This document shows positions 57,402 to 64,000 of a DNA stretch of 64,000 bases, piece after piece (position 1 is the first letter of the stretch; every line of letters starts with the position of its first letter). The notes below the pieces were generated by a model. It worked only from the letters and a program-made list of their open reading frames with translations. It was not told the DNA's origin and did not search any database. The DNA is from Ectothiorhodospiraceae bacterium (GTDB taxonomy: Bacteria > Pseudomonadota > Gammaproteobacteria > HK1), in the NCBI GenBank assembly GCA_024234875.1, contig JACKNM010000005.1, positions 372,001 through 436,000 on the forward strand, written 5' to 3'. The position numbers were made by a program, and so were the translations under genes.

Positions 57402-57556
57402 CTTGGGGTCTCGCTCGAGGGCGGCACACGGGGAGAGCCTACCAACTCGCCGAGCCCGCCGGCAGCGTCGCGGCGCCGAGTTGTGACTGCAGGCACAAGC
57501 CCGCGCTCGGGAGGGCTAAAGTCCGCGGAACCCCGGGTGCGACAAGGGCGCGTCGG

Positions 57557-59029
57557 TCAGTCGTCGTCGATTCCCAGCCGATCCCAGAGCGCGTCGACCC
57601 GCTGCCTGACGGCGTCGCTCATCGCGATCGGCACCCCCCACTCGCGATCGGTCTCACCGGCCCACTTGTTGGTGGCGTCGAAGCCGACCTTCGACCCGAG
57701 GCCGGCCACCGGGGAGGCGAAGTCCAGATAGTCGATCGGCGTGCGCTCGATCACCGTCATGTCGCGCGCGGGGTCCATGCGTGTGGTCACCGCCCAGATC
57801 ACGTCCTTCCAGTCGCGCACGTCGATGTCGTCGTCGGTGACGATGACGAACTTCGTGTACATGAACTGGCGCAGGAACGACCAGATTCCGAGCATCACCC
57901 GCTTGGCGTGGCCGGCGTACGCCTTGCGGATGCTCACCACCGCGAGCCGGTAGGAGCAGCCTTCCGGCGGCAGGTAGAAGTCGACGATCTCCGGGAACTG
58001 CTTGCGCAGGATGGGGACGAAGACCTCGTTGAGCGCGACCCCGAGCACCGCCGGCTCGTCGGGCGGCCGGCCGGTGTAGGTGCTGTGGTAGATCGGCGCG
58101 CGGCGGTGGGTGATGCGGTCGATGGTGAAGACCGGAAACTGCTCGACCTCGTTGTAGTAGCCGGTGTGGTCGCCGAACGGGCCCTCGGGCGCCACGTCGT
58201 CCGGCGCGATGTGCCCCTCGAGGACGATCTCGGCGCTCGCGGGGACCTCGAGGTCGATGCCTCGGCAGCGCACCAGCTCGGTTCGGCTGCCGCGCAGCAG
58301 GCCGGCGAAGGCGTGCTCGGAGAGCGAGTCCGGAACCGGGGTGACCGCGGCCAGCATCGTCGCCGGGTCGGCTCCGAGAGCCACTGCCAGCGGGAAGGGC
58401 TCTCCCGGGCGCGCCGCCTGCCAGTCGCGGAAGTCGAGGGCGCCGCCGCGGTGCGCGAGCCAGCGCATGATGACGCGGTTGCGCCCGATGACCTGCTGGC
58501 GGTAGATGCCCAGGTTGACCCGTGGCCTGGTCGGGCCGCGCGTCACCACCAGACCCCAGGTGATCAGTGGGCCGGCGTCGCCCGGCCAGCATGTCTGCAC
58601 CGGCAGCGCGCCGAGATCGACGTCCGCGCCCTCGAGGACCACCTCCTGACAGGGCGCGTCCCGCCGCACCTTCGGTGCCATGTCGAGCACCTTCTTGAAC
58701 ACCGGCAGCGATCGCCACGCCTCGCGCAGCCCCCGCGGCGGGTCCGGTTCCTTGAGGAAGGCGAGGAGCCGACCGACCTCGCGCAGCGCGGCGACCGACT
58801 CCGCTCCCATGCCGAGGGCGACCCGTTCCGGGGTCCCGAACAGGTTGCCGAGCACCGGGATCCGGAAGCCGCGCGGCCGCTCGAACAGCAGTGCCGGACC
58901 GCCACGCTTCAGCGTCCGGTCGCAGATCTCGGTCATCTCGAGATTCGGGTCGACGGTCTCGGTGACGCGGCGCAGCAGGCCTCGCGACTCGAGCCCGGAG
59001 ACGAACTCGCGCAGATCGCGATAGCGCAT
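57557..59029 (-). CDS. ubiD: 4-hydroxy-3-polyprenylbenzoate decarboxylase UbiD
   Basis: 490 residues from ATG 59029, the normal UbiD length. It decarboxylates the polyprenylated ring in ubiquinone synthesis using prenylated FMN made by UbiX. YRDLREFVSGLESRGLLRRV starts the protein. RVNLGIYRQQVIGRNRVIMRWLAHRGGA (prFMN/Mn-binding), PEGPFGDHTGYYNEVE with the catalytic Glu region, and VIVTDDDIDVRDWKDVIWA are all typical. The ExoIII gene lies just upstream on the same strand with a 50-base gap. UbiX is not in this window. Confidence 0.95.
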   Translation of the reverse strand: MRYRDLREFVSGLESRGLLRRVTETVDPNLEMTEICDRTLKRGGPALLFERPRGFRIPVLGNLFGTPERVALGMGAESVAALREVGRLLAFLKEPDPPRGLREAWRSLPVFKKVLDMAPKVRRDAPCQEVVLEGADVDLGALPVQTCWPGDAGPLITWGLVVTRGPTRPRVNLGIYRQQVIGRNRVIMRWLAHRGGALDFRDWQAARPGEPFPLAVALGADPATMLAAVTPVPDSLSEHAFAGLLRGSRTELVRCRGIDLEVPASAEIVLEGHIAPDDVAPEGPFGDHTGYYNEVEQFPVFTIDRITHRRAPIYHSTYTGRPPDEPAVLGVALNEVFVPILRKQFPEIVDFYLPPEGCSYRLAVVSIRKAYAGHAKRVMLGIWSFLRQFMYTKFVIVTDDDIDVRDWKDVIWAVTTRMDPARDMTVIERTPIDYLDFASPVAGLGSKVGFDATNKWAGETDREWGVPIAMSDAVRQRVDALWDRLGIDDD

Positions 59030-59079
59030 CGCCGGCTCGAGCTCCGGCGCGCCGGGCGGCAGATCGGGGGTGTCGGTGC

Positions 59080-59847
59080 TCAGAGGTCGAACTCCGCGAC
59101 CACCGGGGCGTGGTCGGAGGGGCGCTCGAGGCGGCGCGGGGCAGTGTCGACGGTGCAGCCGGTGCAGCGCCCCCCGAGGGCCGTGGTCGGCAGCACGAGG
59201 TCGATGCGAAGCCCGAGATTGCGGCGGAAGGCACCCTGGCGGTAGTCCCACCAGCTGAAGCTCGCCGGAGCTTGCTCGAACAGGCGGAAGGCGTCGGTGA
59301 GGCCGAGCGCGAGGAGCCGCCCGAGCGCCTCGCGCTCGGGCGTGCTGCACAGGATGCGCTCGCGCCAGGCGTCCGGGTCGTGGACGTCGCGGTCGTCGGG
59401 GGTGATGTTGAAGTCGCCGACCACCACCAGGTCGCGATGCTGCTCGAGCTCACGCGCCACGTGAGCCGTCACCGCGCGCAGCCATTCGAGCTTGTAGGCG
59501 TACTTCTCGCTCCCGACCTCCTGTCCATTGACGACATAGAGATTGACGACCCGGACCCCACCGACGGTCGCGATCAGGATTCGGCGATCCGGGTCGTCGA
59601 GGTCGGGGATGTCGGTGAGCGGGTCGGTGGCGGCTTCCCGGGTCAGCAGCGCGACGCCGTTGTAGGTCTTCTGGCCCGCGAACAGCGCGCGGTAGCCGGC
59701 GGCGGCGAGCGCCTCGACCGGGAACTTGTCGTCGGTGAGCTTCGTTTCCTGCAACGCCAGCACGTCGGGCGCCTGCGTCGCGAGCCAGTCGAGCACGTGC
59801 GGCAGCCGGACGTTGAGCGAGTTGACGTTCCAGGTCGCGATCTTCAT
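59080..59847 (-). CDS. xthA: Exodeoxyribonuclease III
   Basis: 255 residues from ATG 59847. An AP endonuclease/3'-5' exonuclease of base-excision repair. Active-site motifs are MKIATWNVNSLNVRLPHVLDWL, LQETKLTDDKFP (Glu metal ligand), LVVVGDFNITPDDRDVHDP (Asp and Asn), SFSWWDYRQGAFRRNLGLRIDLVL (Asp), and RPSDHAPVVAEF (Asp-His dyad). The preceding gene on this strand (SH3 protein) ends 43 bases upstream. Together with tag and the AlkA-like gene it gives the window three base-excision repair enzymes, though they are dispersed. Confidence 0.95.
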   Translation of the reverse strand: MKIATWNVNSLNVRLPHVLDWLATQAPDVLALQETKLTDDKFPVEALAAAGYRALFAGQKTYNGVALLTREAATDPLTDIPDLDDPDRRILIATVGGVRVVNLYVVNGQEVGSEKYAYKLEWLRAVTAHVARELEQHRDLVVVGDFNITPDDRDVHDPDAWRERILCSTPEREALGRLLALGLTDAFRLFEQAPASFSWWDYRQGAFRRNLGLRIDLVLPTTALGGRCTGCTVDTAPRRLERPSDHAPVVAEFDL

Positions 59848-59890
59848 CTGTCGTGCAGTCTCCGGTGGTGCCATGCCGTGGGCGCGCTGC

Positions 59891-60583
59891 TCATACCCGG
59901 AACCCACCGTGACGGCGGCGGCTGCGCCAGTCGACGAGCCAGGCGCCGACGCCGACGCCGACCAGGGTGGACACGGCCAGGGCGCCCCACTCCCAACCGG
60001 GTCGGGCGAGCGCACGCTCGAGGCCGCGGGCGACGCGCGCGAGATACTCGCGAGGCTCGGCGTCGGGCGACGCCTCGTCGGTCGTGGTGGCGGGGTGGTC
60101 GGGCTCGGCCGGTACCGCCTCCCGCGCGGTGACGTCGTCGGCCCGCTGCGGCGCCGCCCGCGCCTCGGCCTCGACGGCGCGTGCCTGCGCCTCCGCCAGC
60201 GCGCCCTCCAGCTCTGCACCGAGCTGACGAAGGCGCTCGCCCTCGTGCAGGAGCTGCTCGTGCTCGGCCTCCAGCCGGGTCAGACGCGCGCGCGCCGGCT
60301 CCTCCTCGCTCAGGTAGGCATCGCCGACCCAACCGACCGTGCCGTGCTCGGTGCGGACCTGGGCGAGCGCGCCCTCGCGCGCCAGCACCGTGAGCGGGGT
60401 GCCGCTCGGCAGGAGCTCGATGACCCGACTGCGCAGGGACGCGTCCTCGTGCAGGCCGAGCTGGAGGCGATCGGTGACCCACATCTGGTCGGCGAGCACC
60501 GGTAGCGTCGCGCCGAGGGCGGCGACCCAGAGCAACGCCGGGAGACGGCGTGGGCGGGCGTGGCAGGCGCTCGATTCCTTCAC
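59891..60583 (-). CDS. TIGR04211-type SH3 domain/coiled-coil membrane protein
   Basis: 230 residues. A signal peptide (LPALLWVAALGATLPVLA) is followed by a bacterial SH3 domain at about 33-95 (MWVTDRLQLGLHEDASLRSRVIELLPSGTPL, then GTVGWVGDAYLSEEE). A coiled coil follows at about 97-145 (LEAEHEQLLHEGERLRQLGAELEGALAEAQ), then an acidic linker, a C-terminal membrane helix at about 200-218 (WGALAVSTLVGVGVGAWLVDW) and a basic RSRRRHGG end. This is the E. coli YgiM/TIGR04211 layout, a periplasmic protein tethered at its C-terminus. Its start overlaps the prlC stop by 4 bases. Confidence 0.88.
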   Translation of the reverse strand: MKESSACHARPRRLPALLWVAALGATLPVLADQMWVTDRLQLGLHEDASLRSRVIELLPSGTPLTVLAREGALAQVRTEHGTVGWVGDAYLSEEEPARARLTRLEAEHEQLLHEGERLRQLGAELEGALAEAQARAVEAEARAAPQRADDVTAREAVPAEPDHPATTTDEASPDAEPREYLARVARGLERALARPGWEWGALAVSTLVGVGVGAWLVDWRSRRRHGGFRV

Positions 60584-62658
60584 CCGCTCGAGTCCTCGAC
60601 CTCGCTCACCAGGCCATGACTCGCCAGCAACGCGTCGATGGTCGGCTCACGCCCACGGAATGCGACGAACAGCTCCATGGCGTCGCGTGAGCCACCGCTC
60701 TCCAGCACCGTCTCCATGAACCGCCGTCCCGGGCGCGGGTCGAGCACACCCTCCTCGACGAAGGCGGCGAAGGCGTCCGCCGCCAGCGCCTCGGCCCACT
60801 TGTAGCTGTAGTAACCGGCCGCGTACCCGCCGGCGAAGATGTGGGTGAACGAGCACGGGAAGCGGTTGCTGGCCGGCGGGCGGACCACGGCCACCTCGTC
60901 GCGCACCGCGGCCAGGGTCTCCAACACCCGACCGCCGCGCGTCGGCGCGTAGTGATGGTGGAGCAGGAAGTCGAACAACGCGAACTCCACCTGGCGCAGC
61001 ATCTGCAGACCGGCGTTGAACGTCCGCGCCGCGCGCAGGCGCTCGATCACCGAGTCGGGAAGGGGCTTCCCGGTGTCGACGTGCGCGCTCATCAGGGCCA
61101 GCGCCTCGGGCTCCCAGCACCAGTGCTCGAGGAGCTGACTCGGCAGCTCCACCGCGTCCCAGGCGACGCCACGGATTCCCGACACCGCCCGATGCTCGAC
61201 CCGCGTCAGCAGGTGGTGCAGGCCGTGGCCGAACTCGTGGAACAGCGTGGTGACCTCGTCGTGGGTGAGGAGCGCGGGGGCATCGCCGACCGGGCCACCG
61301 AAGTTGCACGTGAGGTAGGCGATGGGGGTCTGCACCCCGGTGTCGAAGCGGTGGCGCACCGAGCACTCGTCCATCCAGGCGCCGCCGCGCTTGCCGGAGC
61401 GCGCGTAGAGGTCGAGGTAGAACTCGCCGCGGAGGGCGCCGTCCTCGGCGTCGTCGCGCACCCGGTACAGCCGCACGTCCGGGTGCCAGGCGTCTGCGGC
61501 CTCGACCACCTCGACCCGCACCCCGAACAGGCGCCGCACGATCTCGAACAGGCCGGCGAGCACCGTCGGGACCGGGAAGTAGGGGCGAAGCGCCTCGGCC
61601 GAGATGTCGTAGCGCTCGACTCGCAGCAGCTCCGCGTAGTAGGCGAGGTCGTGACTCCCGAGCTCGGTGATGCCGTCGCGCTCGCGGGCGATGCGAGCGA
61701 GCTCGGCCAGCTCGCGCTCGGCCGCGGGGCGAGCTCGTCGGGCGAGGTCACGCAAGAACTCGATCACGCGCTCGGCGCTCGGCGCCATCTTGCGCGCGAG
61801 CGAGTACGCGGCGTAGCTCTCGAACCCGAGCAGGCCGGCCAGCGCGTGGCGGGTGGCGAGAATCGACTCGATGGTGGCCGCGTTGTCCCACTGGCCCGCA
61901 TGCGGCCCCTGATCCGAGGCCCGGGTCGACCAGGCCTCGTAGAGCTCCCGCCGCAGAGTCCGATCGTGGGCGTAGGTCTGCACCGCGAGGTAGCAGGGGA
62001 AGTCGAGCGTCAGCAACCAGCCCTCGAGCCCGTCGCGGCGCGCGCGCTCGGCCGCCGCCCGGCGCGCCGAATCGGGCAGGCCGTCGAGCTCGGACGCGTC
62101 GCGCACGTGACGCGTCCACGCCTGGGTGGCGTCGAGCACGTGGTGTTGGAAACGGCTCCCGAGCTCCGTCAGCTCGCGGGCGAGCTCGCGGTAGCGCGCC
62201 TTCTGGTCGTCGGGGAGATCCGAGCCGGACAGCCGCAAGTCGCGCAGCGCGAGCTCGAGCACCCGAGCGCGCTCGGGCGCACGCGTGGCGAGGGAGGGAT
62301 CGGCTGCCAGCAGTCGCACCGCGCTCGACAGCCGCGGGTCCTGGGCGAGCTCGTTGCCGAGGTCGCTGAGCAGCGGCAGGCACGCATCGTGGGCGGCGCG
62401 CAGCTCGGGTGTGTCCCGAACCGCGTTGAGGTGCGAGATCGGCGACCACGCGCGATCCAGGCGGTCGTCGAGCTCGTCGAGGGGTTGCATCGTGCCGGCC
62501 CAGGTCGGTGGTGCGGCGCTGGCGAGAATGGTGTCGCGCGCGGCGCGGATCTCGCGCGCGAGATGCTCGATCGCCGGCACCACGTGCTCGGCGCGAATGC
62601 GCGAGAAGGGGGGCAGGCGAAAGGGCTGGAGCAGGGGGTTGGGCGCCTCGTCGGTCAT
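60580..62658 (-). CDS. prlC: Oligopeptidase A (M3 metallopeptidase)
   Basis: 692 residues, the standard length. A cytosolic zinc peptidase that degrades peptides, including cleaved signal peptides. The zinc-binding HEFGH is in TTLFHEFGHGLHHLLTRVEH, with the third-ligand Glu in the DAVELPSQLLEHWCWEPEAL helix. NPLLQPFRLPPFSRIRAEHVVPAIE starts the protein, and FTHIFAGGYAAGYYSYKWAEALAADAF is the conserved C-terminal substrate region (read in parts). It is translationally coupled to the SH3-protein gene downstream. It diverges from the iron-transport operon with a 173-base promoter region. Confidence 0.95.
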   Translation of the reverse strand: MTDEAPNPLLQPFRLPPFSRIRAEHVVPAIEHLAREIRAARDTILASAAPPTWAGTMQPLDELDDRLDRAWSPISHLNAVRDTPELRAAHDACLPLLSDLGNELAQDPRLSSAVRLLAADPSLATRAPERARVLELALRDLRLSGSDLPDDQKARYRELARELTELGSRFQHHVLDATQAWTRHVRDASELDGLPDSARRAAAERARRDGLEGWLLTLDFPCYLAVQTYAHDRTLRRELYEAWSTRASDQGPHAGQWDNAATIESILATRHALAGLLGFESYAAYSLARKMAPSAERVIEFLRDLARRARPAAERELAELARIARERDGITELGSHDLAYYAELLRVERYDISAEALRPYFPVPTVLAGLFEIVRRLFGVRVEVVEAADAWHPDVRLYRVRDDAEDGALRGEFYLDLYARSGKRGGAWMDECSVRHRFDTGVQTPIAYLTCNFGGPVGDAPALLTHDEVTTLFHEFGHGLHHLLTRVEHRAVSGIRGVAWDAVELPSQLLEHWCWEPEALALMSAHVDTGKPLPDSVIERLRAARTFNAGLQMLRQVEFALFDFLLHHHYAPTRGGRVLETLAAVRDEVAVVRPPASNRFPCSFTHIFAGGYAAGYYSYKWAEALAADAFAAFVEEGVLDPRPGRRFMETVLESGGSRDAMELFVAFRGREPTIDALLASHGLVSEVEDSSG

Positions 62659-62728
62659 CGCGGTACTCGTGGTCGGGATGCCTTGCGGCGGCCGCGCGAT
62701 GCTAGCAAAGCTCGGTTGGGCTCGGTAG

Positions 62729-62758
62729 TTGACGGCCGTTCCGGGGCCGGCGCATACT
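62729..62758 (+). promoter_or_regulatory. Sigma-70 promoter of the iron-transport operon
   Basis: TTGACG (62729-62734), 18-base spacer, CATACT (62753-62758). Transcription would begin near 62765, directly at the Fur box. Confidence 0.6.
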
Positions 62759-62767
62759 CCGTTCCGT

Positions 62768-62786
62768 AATGCGAATCGTTCGCATT
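62768..62786 (+). promoter_or_regulatory. Fur box
   Basis: AATGCGAATCGTTCGCATT is a 19-base dyad (8-3-8) that fits the xxTGxGAATxxTTCxCATT Fur pattern. It overlaps the predicted transcription start, so ferric-bound Fur would block the downstream iron-transport genes when iron is plentiful. Confidence 0.8.
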
Positions 62787-62831
62787 AAAGAATCGCTTCT
62801 TACCGCATCACCCAACGGAGGATCTTCCGAG

Positions 62832-63848
62832 ATGTCCCAGTCGCCCGTCCGGCGCCTTGCCGGCGCCCTGCTCCTCGGCGTGCTCGCCGTCCCGGTCAGC
62901 GCGGCCGAGGTCAACGTCTACTCCTACCGTCAGCCGCACCTCATCCAGCCGATCCTCGACGAGTTCTCGAAGGAGACCGGAATCGAGGTCAACGTGGTGC
63001 ACGCGAAGGAGGGTCTGGTCGAGCGGTTGCGACACGAGGGACGCAACAGCCCGGCCGACCTGATGCTCACGGTGGACATCGGGCGGTTGGTGGAGCTGGT
63101 CGAGGCCGACCTGGTGGCACCGGTGCAGACGCCGACGCTCACCGCCGACGTCCCGCCGCAGTACCGCGACCCCGAGGGCAAGTGGTACGGGCTCACCACT
63201 CGGGCGCGGGTCATCATCACCTCCAAGGAGCGGGTCGCCGAGGGCGCCATCCAGACCTACGAGGACCTCGCGGACCCGAGGTGGAAGGGCAAGATCTGCA
63301 CCCGCAGCGGCAAGCACGACTACATGGTGGGGCTGTTCGCCTCGATGATCGCGCACCACGGCGAGGCCGACGCGCGGACCTGGCTCGAGGGCGTGAAGTC
63401 GAACCTCGCGCGGCGGCCGCAGGGCAACGACCGCGCCCAGGCGCGGGCGATCAAGGAGGGTGCCTGCGACGTGGCGGTGATCAATACCTATTACATCGGT
63501 AACATGCTCGAGGATCCGGAGCAGAAGGGTTGGGCCGAGGCGGTGCGTGTGGTCTACCCGAACCAGGCCGACCGTGGAGCCCACGTGAACATCAGCGGCA
63601 TGGCCCTGACCAAGAGCGCCCCCAACCGCGACACCGCCATTCGGCTGATGGAGTTCCTCACCGGTGATCGTGCGCAGCAGATGTATGCCGAGCGCAACGT
63701 CGAGTACCCGGTGAAGCCCGGGGTCGCGCTGGCGCCGCTGCTCGCCTCGTGGGGTGAGCTCAAGTCCGACGAGCTGGCGCTGACTGAGGTGGCGCGCTAC
63801 CGCAGCGCGGCCTCGAAGCTGGTCGACATCGTCGGATATGACGACTGA
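62832..63848 (+). CDS. Ferric iron ABC transporter substrate-binding protein (FbpA/FutA family)
   Basis: 338 residues from ATG 62832; a start at 62769 would overlap the Fur box. A signal peptide (RRLAGALLLGVLAVPVSAAE) directs it to the periplasm. EVNVYSYRQPHLIQPILDEFSKETGIEVNVVHAKEGLVERLRHEG (in parts), ADLMLTVDIGRL, KGKICTRSGKHDYMVGLFASMI and the Tyr pair in VINTYYIGNMLEDPEQ are class-2 ferric-binding-protein features; the paired Tyr residues bind Fe(III). It is Fur-regulated by position and overlaps the permease gene by 11 bases. Confidence 0.92.
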   Translation: MSQSPVRRLAGALLLGVLAVPVSAAEVNVYSYRQPHLIQPILDEFSKETGIEVNVVHAKEGLVERLRHEGRNSPADLMLTVDIGRLVELVEADLVAPVQTPTLTADVPPQYRDPEGKWYGLTTRARVIITSKERVAEGAIQTYEDLADPRWKGKICTRSGKHDYMVGLFASMIAHHGEADARTWLEGVKSNLARRPQGNDRAQARAIKEGACDVAVINTYYIGNMLEDPEQKGWAEAVRVVYPNQADRGAHVNISGMALTKSAPNRDTAIRLMEFLTGDRAQQMYAERNVEYPVKPGVALAPLLASWGELKSDELALTEVARYRSAASKLVDIVGYDD

Positions 63849-64000
63849 GCTGGCGCCGACCGGAGCTCGCGCCGGGCCGCGGGTCCGGCGCGCCACCGGT
63901 GAGGCGTTCGACGCCTGGGGTATCGCCACCATCGCGGTCGCCGCGCTGGTGGCGATGCCGGTCGTGGTGGTGCCGCTCCTCGCCCTGTTTCCCTCCGAGA
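63838..64000 (+). CDS. Iron ABC transporter permease, N-terminal fragment (runs off window)
   Basis: ATG 63838 overlaps the end of the binding-protein gene by 11 bases and the frame is open to the window end, 54 codons. An N-terminal Arg-rich cytoplasmic stretch is followed by a first membrane helix (WGIATIAVAALVAMPVVVVPLLALF) ending FPSE, typical of FbpB-type two-domain ferric iron permeases. Too little is present to identify domains, so the call rests on position and the first helix. Confidence 0.75.
   Translation, partial: MTTELAPTGARAGPRVRRATGEAFDAWGIATIAVAALVAMPVVVVPLLALFPSE

Noticed and set aside
60841..62769. A 642-codon open frame on the plus strand
   Set aside because: Antisense shadow of prlC.

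Overview
The window is 64 kb of very GC-rich bacterial chromosome (roughly 70% G+C by eye), densely packed with genes on both strands. Gene content and order point to a Gammaproteobacterium, probably related to the Ectothiorhodospiraceae/Chromatiales: engB next to cytochrome c4 and dsbA, TIGR04211-type SH3 protein, prlC, ubiD, DUF2058 and DUF3135 proteins, L31 with a zinc ribbon, and a Pseudomonas Che2-like chemosensory operon with sigma-28-like promoters. The placement is inference, because no rRNA, tRNA or dnaA gene is present.

Layout. 1-3 kb: 3' end of acetoacetyl-CoA synthetase, a GNAT acetyltransferase and a mandelate-racemase-like enolase-superfamily enzyme. 3-6.8 kb: molybdenum-cofactor and formate-dehydrogenase maturation genes (moaB, moeA, mobA, fdhD) with a small DUF6494 gene. 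6.9-8.5 kb: UbiA-type prenyltransferase and a methyltransferase. 8.6-10.1 kb: an unusual exported Hint (intein-like) protein with a Gly-rich linker and nine 17-residue repeats. 10.3-15 kb: glutaryl-CoA dehydrogenase, GST, DUF2007, GNAT, VOC and a YbdK-type ligase. 15.3-17.2 kb: amino-acid ABC binding protein and ATPase without their permeases. 17.3-25 kb: a leftward run with succinate-semialdehyde dehydrogenase, hydroxyacid-oxoacid transhydrogenase, an acyl-CoA ligase, metY, a CoA-binding protein, a small membrane protein and cysE. 25-32.5 kb: an orphan ParM-like actin, a flavodoxin-like protein, a frameshifted DUF2058 gene, a divergent protein kinase, a beta-hydroxyacid dehydrogenase, an FHA protein, a membrane protein, tag and DUF2784.

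32.6-53 kb is mainly sensory. It holds a soluble zinc-binding (CZB) chemoreceptor, a CSS-EAL phosphodiesterase, an alkA-like glycosylase, an acyl-CoA synthetase and an AcuI-type reductase. A 12-gene rightward chemosensory block follows: cheY, cheA, MCP, cheW, MCP, cheW, STAS, cheR, cheD, cheB, MCP, STAS. Three sites resembling FliA (sigma-28) promoters precede cheY, the CZB receptor and the last MCP, which suggests co-regulation with flagella. Two short inverted-repeat (MITE-like) elements lie in tandem between acuI and cheY; the first begins exactly after the acuI stop codon.

53-64 kb: dsbA, cytochrome c4 and a monoheme cytochrome face engB. Next come a convergent intergenic region with strong RNA-like hairpins and a cluster of DnaA-box-like sites, then rpmE, DUF3135, ubiD, xthA, the SH3 protein and prlC. 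A Fur-box-controlled ferric iron ABC transporter runs off the right edge.

The most unusual items are the Hint/tandem-repeat protein, the paired MITEs sharing a TGA target, the sigma-28-linked chemosensory operon with two stand-alone STAS proteins, the permease-less Aap pair, the orphan actin, and the structured/DnaA-box region after engB.
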